A DNA stretch of 7,788 bases from an uncultured Nitrospinaceae bacterium (GTDB lineage: Bacteria > Nitrospinota > Nitrospinia > Nitrospinales > VA-1): the NCBI GenBank assembly GCA_938073925.1, contig CALJGH010000052.1, positions 1 through 7,788 on the forward strand. The letters run 5' to 3'. The notes beneath the pieces were generated by a model. The model did no database searches and had not been told where the DNA came from. It saw only the letters and a program-made list of their open reading frames with translations. Positions 5,606 to 7,788 of this stretch are shown here, one piece after another (the stretch's first letter is position 1; each line of letters opens with the position of its first letter). The position numbers and the translations under genes are program-made.

Positions 5606-6001
5606 TTAAACACGGAACTTTAATGAGGTCAAACTGACCAATGCAGTGGAATTCCTCAGCACCTTTTCACCCTCTTCAGAAATATCGTTAACTACAAGCT
5701 GTAAGCTCCGTAATTTATTTAATTTCGTGGAATTGGCTAAGCATTTAGCTCCCACATCGGTAATAAGGTTTGACGCCAGATTCAGGTTTCGCAAATGGAC
5801 AAACACCTCAGACTCGGCGATCGCTTTCACGCCTTCATCGCCGATGCCATTCTGCGAAAGATCCATTGCTCGCACTTCTTTTAAATCTTCTCTTTTAGCT
5901 AGCTCTTTAGCCCCCACCTCTCTTAAAAACTTAGCCTTCAAGTTCAGCACCTGCCCGTCTTTGCTCAAGTGATCACGTATTAAATCATCTAAATTCGGCA
6001 T
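5606..6001 (-). CDS. Small leucine-rich-repeat protein (ribonuclease-inhibitor-like)
   Basis: 131 residues from the second of two adjacent ATGs (6001); GGAG lies 6 nt before it but only 3 nt before the ATG at 6004. Leucines at residues 21, 48, 75 and 102 and glycines at 30, 57, 84 and 111 recur every 27 residues. Asn occupies the position after the L-x-L-x-x core in the last three repeats (Q-N-G-I-G-D-E-G, S-N-L-I-T-D-V-G, V-N-D-I-S-E-E-G). This is the ribonuclease-inhibitor type of LRR, in about four repeats forming a short solenoid with no signal peptide or catalytic domain. A protein-binding adaptor role in the cytoplasm is the reasonable reading. It is the last gene of the NHL-DUF1566-TPR-LRR unit, about 20 nt after the TPR gene and ahead of a terminator. 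Confidence 0.85.
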   Translation of the reverse strand: MPNLDDLIRDHLSKDGQVLNLKAKFLREVGAKELAKREDLKEVRAMDLSQNGIGDEGVKAIAESEVFVHLRNLNLASNLITDVGAKCLANSTKLNKLRSLQLVVNDISEEGEKVLRNSTALVSLTSLKFRV

Positions 6002-6023
6002 CATTCACTCCGGTGGAAGATCA

Positions 6024-6860
6024 TTATCCAGATCCCTGGATTATTTTTGCTTCAAACCCATACTCATCATAAATACTGAAACCTTCCAGCAGCATTTTTT
6101 TTCCATACTTGACCATCAAATTGGCCTGCGCGTGGCTAGGGTCTATCTCTATCGTCTTCTTCAAAAACTTCAGTCCCTGCTTGATATCCTTAACTTCATC
6201 ACCATAGTTGTCTAACTGCCGCGCCTTATCGAATAAATCTGAGGCCCATTTGTAATAAATGGTGGAAATTTGTTTCGGCGCATTTAGGCTGACGTAATCA
6301 ACGATCTCTTCATCCGCCTTGAGCGTTGGCAGGTATTGAATGGCTTTCTCAAACTCAGCAATCGGGATCGAATAGTCATTACCACTGACGGAAGAAATTG
6401 TATTCTGTTGTTTATGGGCGGAATGCAAACCCACAGAACTCTTGACCACCGTTGACTGAATACCTGACATCAATTGGTGATAATAAAGGTTACCTATTCC
6501 CAAATGAATAATAGAACTGAATTCCTGATTTTCATCCAATACTAAGGCCTGCTGAAAAGACTCCTTCGCTTCATCGGTCTGACCAAGCTCTGCAAGTGCC
6601 TCACCTAGGTTATAAAAGTTGACGCAGTTATCCGGATCTTCTTCGATTTGTCGACGAAACTCCTCAACCTGAGCTTCCAGGTCGAACTCAATCTCTTCCT
6701 CGTCTTCATCGAGCTCCTCTTCCTCTGATTCATCTTCATCCGACTCGGCTAATGCACCTTCTTCTGACTCTTCAGGTGCTATCAAATCTCCCGACTCTTC
6801 AGAAGCTTCTTCAATAGAGGCCGACTCTTTCTCTTCTGTTTCTTTTTCTTCTTCGCTCAT
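6024..6860 (-). CDS. TPR protein with highly acidic N-terminus
   Basis: 278 residues from an ATG preceded by AGAGGGG, 9 nt after the stop of the secreted DUF1566 gene. Residues 1-60 are almost entirely Glu, Asp and Ser, a low-complexity acidic and probably disordered stretch. A clear tetratricopeptide repeat follows at about 75-109 (D-P-D-N...N-L-G-E-A-L-A-E-L-G-Q-T-D-E-A...F-Q-Q-A-L). A degenerate repeat appears near 225-260, around I-E-I-D-P-S-H-A-Q-A-N. The region between is helical-looking with only weak repeat signal. There is no signal peptide or membrane segment, so it is predicted cytoplasmic. TPRs mediate protein-protein contacts, and a scaffold role for the neighbouring NHL, DUF1566 and LRR proteins is inference from gene order. 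The acidic opening M-S-E-E-E resembles that of the DUF1566 gene at 2768-3364. Confidence 0.85.
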   Translation of the reverse strand: MSEEEKETEEKESASIEEASEESGDLIAPEESEEGALAESDEDESEEEELDEDEEEIEFDLEAQVEEFRRQIEEDPDNCVNFYNLGEALAELGQTDEAKESFQQALVLDENQEFSSIIHLGIGNLYYHQLMSGIQSTVVKSSVGLHSAHKQQNTISSVSGNDYSIPIAEFEKAIQYLPTLKADEEIVDYVSLNAPKQISTIYYKWASDLFDKARQLDNYGDEVKDIKQGLKFLKKTIEIDPSHAQANLMVKYGKKMLLEGFSIYDEYGFEAKIIQGSG

Positions 6861-6869
6861 ATCCCCTCT

Positions 6870-7496
6870 TTACTCATTTTTCAGGGTGCGCACCGGCCGA
6901 ATCGTTGATAAAGATAGATGATACTGTCCTCCCCCCTTCATGCTCGGGTAATCTTTACCGCCAATATAATTAAACCCCCAAGCATATTTATCTTTATAAA
7001 GTTCGCTGGACCAGAAACAGCAATGCGAATAACCAAAAATAGGATCGATATGAATTACATTTTCAGTCCAATAATATTTCCAAGGAATGTCTTTATCCTC
7101 TTCATAAAGGCTTTTGAGTTCCTTACGTGTCGGCAACCGCCAGTCTGAATAACCTGCATACCCTTCTTTATTAAACTTTTCTAAGAGTTTCTGAGATTCC
7201 TCCCAACTAGACCATATTTTTTTTTCTTGATAGAAATCTATTTTTTTCCACATTAACTCTTCTCGTAAATCTGTTACAGTTCCATCATTATTATCCTTAA
7301 ATCTGGGGTCATTGGAGGGAGGTAGTTCGGGCTTTTTTTCGGTGAGAGATAAAATTTGGCCGCCAAAAATCTCGTCTTTGCCACTTTCAGCCTGAACATT
7401 TCCAAGACATGAAAAAAATATGACCAGGGAGAAAATTATCAAACCGCAAGGAAACCGAAGCGGCAATAAATGGCTTACTGCGAGTCTGTTTTTCAT
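6870..7496 (-). CDS. Secreted DUF1566 (Lcl_C) domain protein
   Basis: 208 residues from the ATG at 7496, with AGGA 9 nt upstream. A GTG at 7502 would overlap the preceding stop as GTGA and add two residues. Residues 1-36 form a Sec signal peptide: K/R-rich start, hydrophobic core around residues 18-31, probable cleavage after V-Q-A. An F-F-S-C within it is a poor lipobox, so lipoprotein processing is possible but less likely. A linker leads into one DUF1566 domain at about 63-205, with N-N-D-G-T-V-T-D, L-M-W, G-Y-S-D-W-R-L-P-T, a C-C pair before F-W-S-S, and a closing I-R-P-V-R. DUF1566 is the C-terminal domain of the Legionella adhesin Lcl, which binds glycosaminoglycans; a surface or periplasmic binding role is inferred. 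It is the only DUF1566 gene here with an export signal, and it sits between NHL and TPR genes. Confidence 0.85.
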   Translation of the reverse strand: MKNRLAVSHLLPLRFPCGLIIFSLVIFFSCLGNVQAESGKDEIFGGQILSLTEKKPELPPSNDPRFKDNNDGTVTDLREELMWKKIDFYQEKKIWSSWEESQKLLEKFNKEGYAGYSDWRLPTRKELKSLYEEDKDIPWKYYWTENVIHIDPIFGYSHCCFWSSELYKDKYAWGFNYIGGKDYPSMKGGGQYHLSLSTIRPVRTLKNE

Positions 7497-7498
7497 GT

Positions 7499-7788
7499 TC
7501 ACTCTTCCTGGGGTGCCCAGTCAGGCTCCCAAGATAGACAAATGCCGGCAGGGTTATAAAGTTGCCCCGGGTCTTTTCCAACAATTCCCCATTTAGCAAT
7601 AAATTTCAGGTCAGGATCAAATTTCTGGATTCTCTGATTGATGGTATCAACTACGAATACGTATCCATAAGGATCTTCCACAACAGAACACGGACAATTA
7701 AACTGACCGTCGCGCTTGCCCCCCTCACCAATGATCCCCAAGGAATGCCCCTCACGATCAAAAATTTGAAGACGGTTTTGACTTTTTT
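7499..7788 (-). CDS. NHL-repeat protein, C-terminal fragment (gene enters from the right edge)
   Basis: The open frame continues unbroken to the right edge (95 codons visible), so the 5' part of the gene lies outside the window; a TTG at 7741 is an internal Leu codon. The visible part reads as NHL beta-propeller repeats: N-R-L-Q-I-F-D, then a G-x-x-G-x-x-x-G-Q-F-x-x-P segment, D-P-Y-G-Y-V-F-V-V-D, N-Q-R-I-Q-K-F-D, and a second G-Q-L-Y-N-P. This is the usual NHL pattern of (R)(I/L)QxFD, GQFxxPxxV, DxxGxxxVxD. The protein ends shortly after the last blade in an acidic D-W-A-P-Q-E-E tail. NHL propellers normally serve as protein or ligand binding platforms; the specific partner cannot be told. 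The stop codon is 2 nt before the ATG of the secreted DUF1566 gene, so the two are probably co-translated. Confidence 0.85.
   Translation of the reverse strand, partial: KSQNRLQIFDREGHSLGIIGEGGKRDGQFNCPCSVVEDPYGYVFVVDTINQRIQKFDPDLKFIAKWGIVGKDPGQLYNPAGICLSWEPDWAPQEE

Noticed and set aside
7739..7741. TTG as start of an 80-codon NHL gene
   Set aside because: The NHL repeat pattern continues upstream of it to the window edge, so it is an internal Leu codon.

Overview
All recognisable genes lie on the minus strand, so the window reads from right to left. It appears to be an accessory region of a Gram-negative bacterium: two proteins carry Sec-type signal peptides, the base composition is moderately AT-rich, and start sites show ordinary Shine-Dalgarno sequences, several of them ahead of GTG or TTG codons. 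The dense DUF1566 (Lcl_C), NHL, TPR and LRR content would fit marine or sediment lineages such as Nitrospinota or Desulfobacterota-like groups. That placement is an impression; no phylogenetic marker is present.

Right part (7788 to about 5537): a tight four-gene unit. It encodes the C-terminal end of an NHL-repeat protein, a secreted DUF1566 protein, an acidic TPR protein and a small leucine-rich-repeat protein. Gaps are 2, 9 and about 20 nt. A modest terminator follows.

Middle (5536 to 4158): a monocistronic gene for an unrecognised secreted protein, with its own promoter, a leader of about 170 nt and a very strong terminator. It is followed by a single-domain DUF1566 gene that has a separate candidate promoter.

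Left part (4046 to 9): a candidate promoter and a leader of about 190 nt containing a U-tract-ended structure. These precede a probable seven-gene operon: DUF1566, acidic DUF1566, a glutaredoxin-like protein of the Uxx-star type (cysteine form), DUF1566, a tandem double DUF1566, DUF1566 and DUF1566.

In total there are nine DUF1566 domains in eight genes. Only one has a signal peptide; the other seven look cytoplasmic, which is unexpected for a domain best known from surface adhesins. The copies are strongly diverged in protein sequence: all keep a (D/N)WR(L/M/I)P core, but about half have lost the calcium-loop-like NGDGTVTD segment. The two long intergenic regions share a noncoding element of about 20 nt (AGTG, seven T, A, then TTGTTT on the minus strand), placed in the leaders of two separate transcription units. 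No RNA genes, CRISPR arrays, insertion sequences or diversity-generating retroelement parts were seen.
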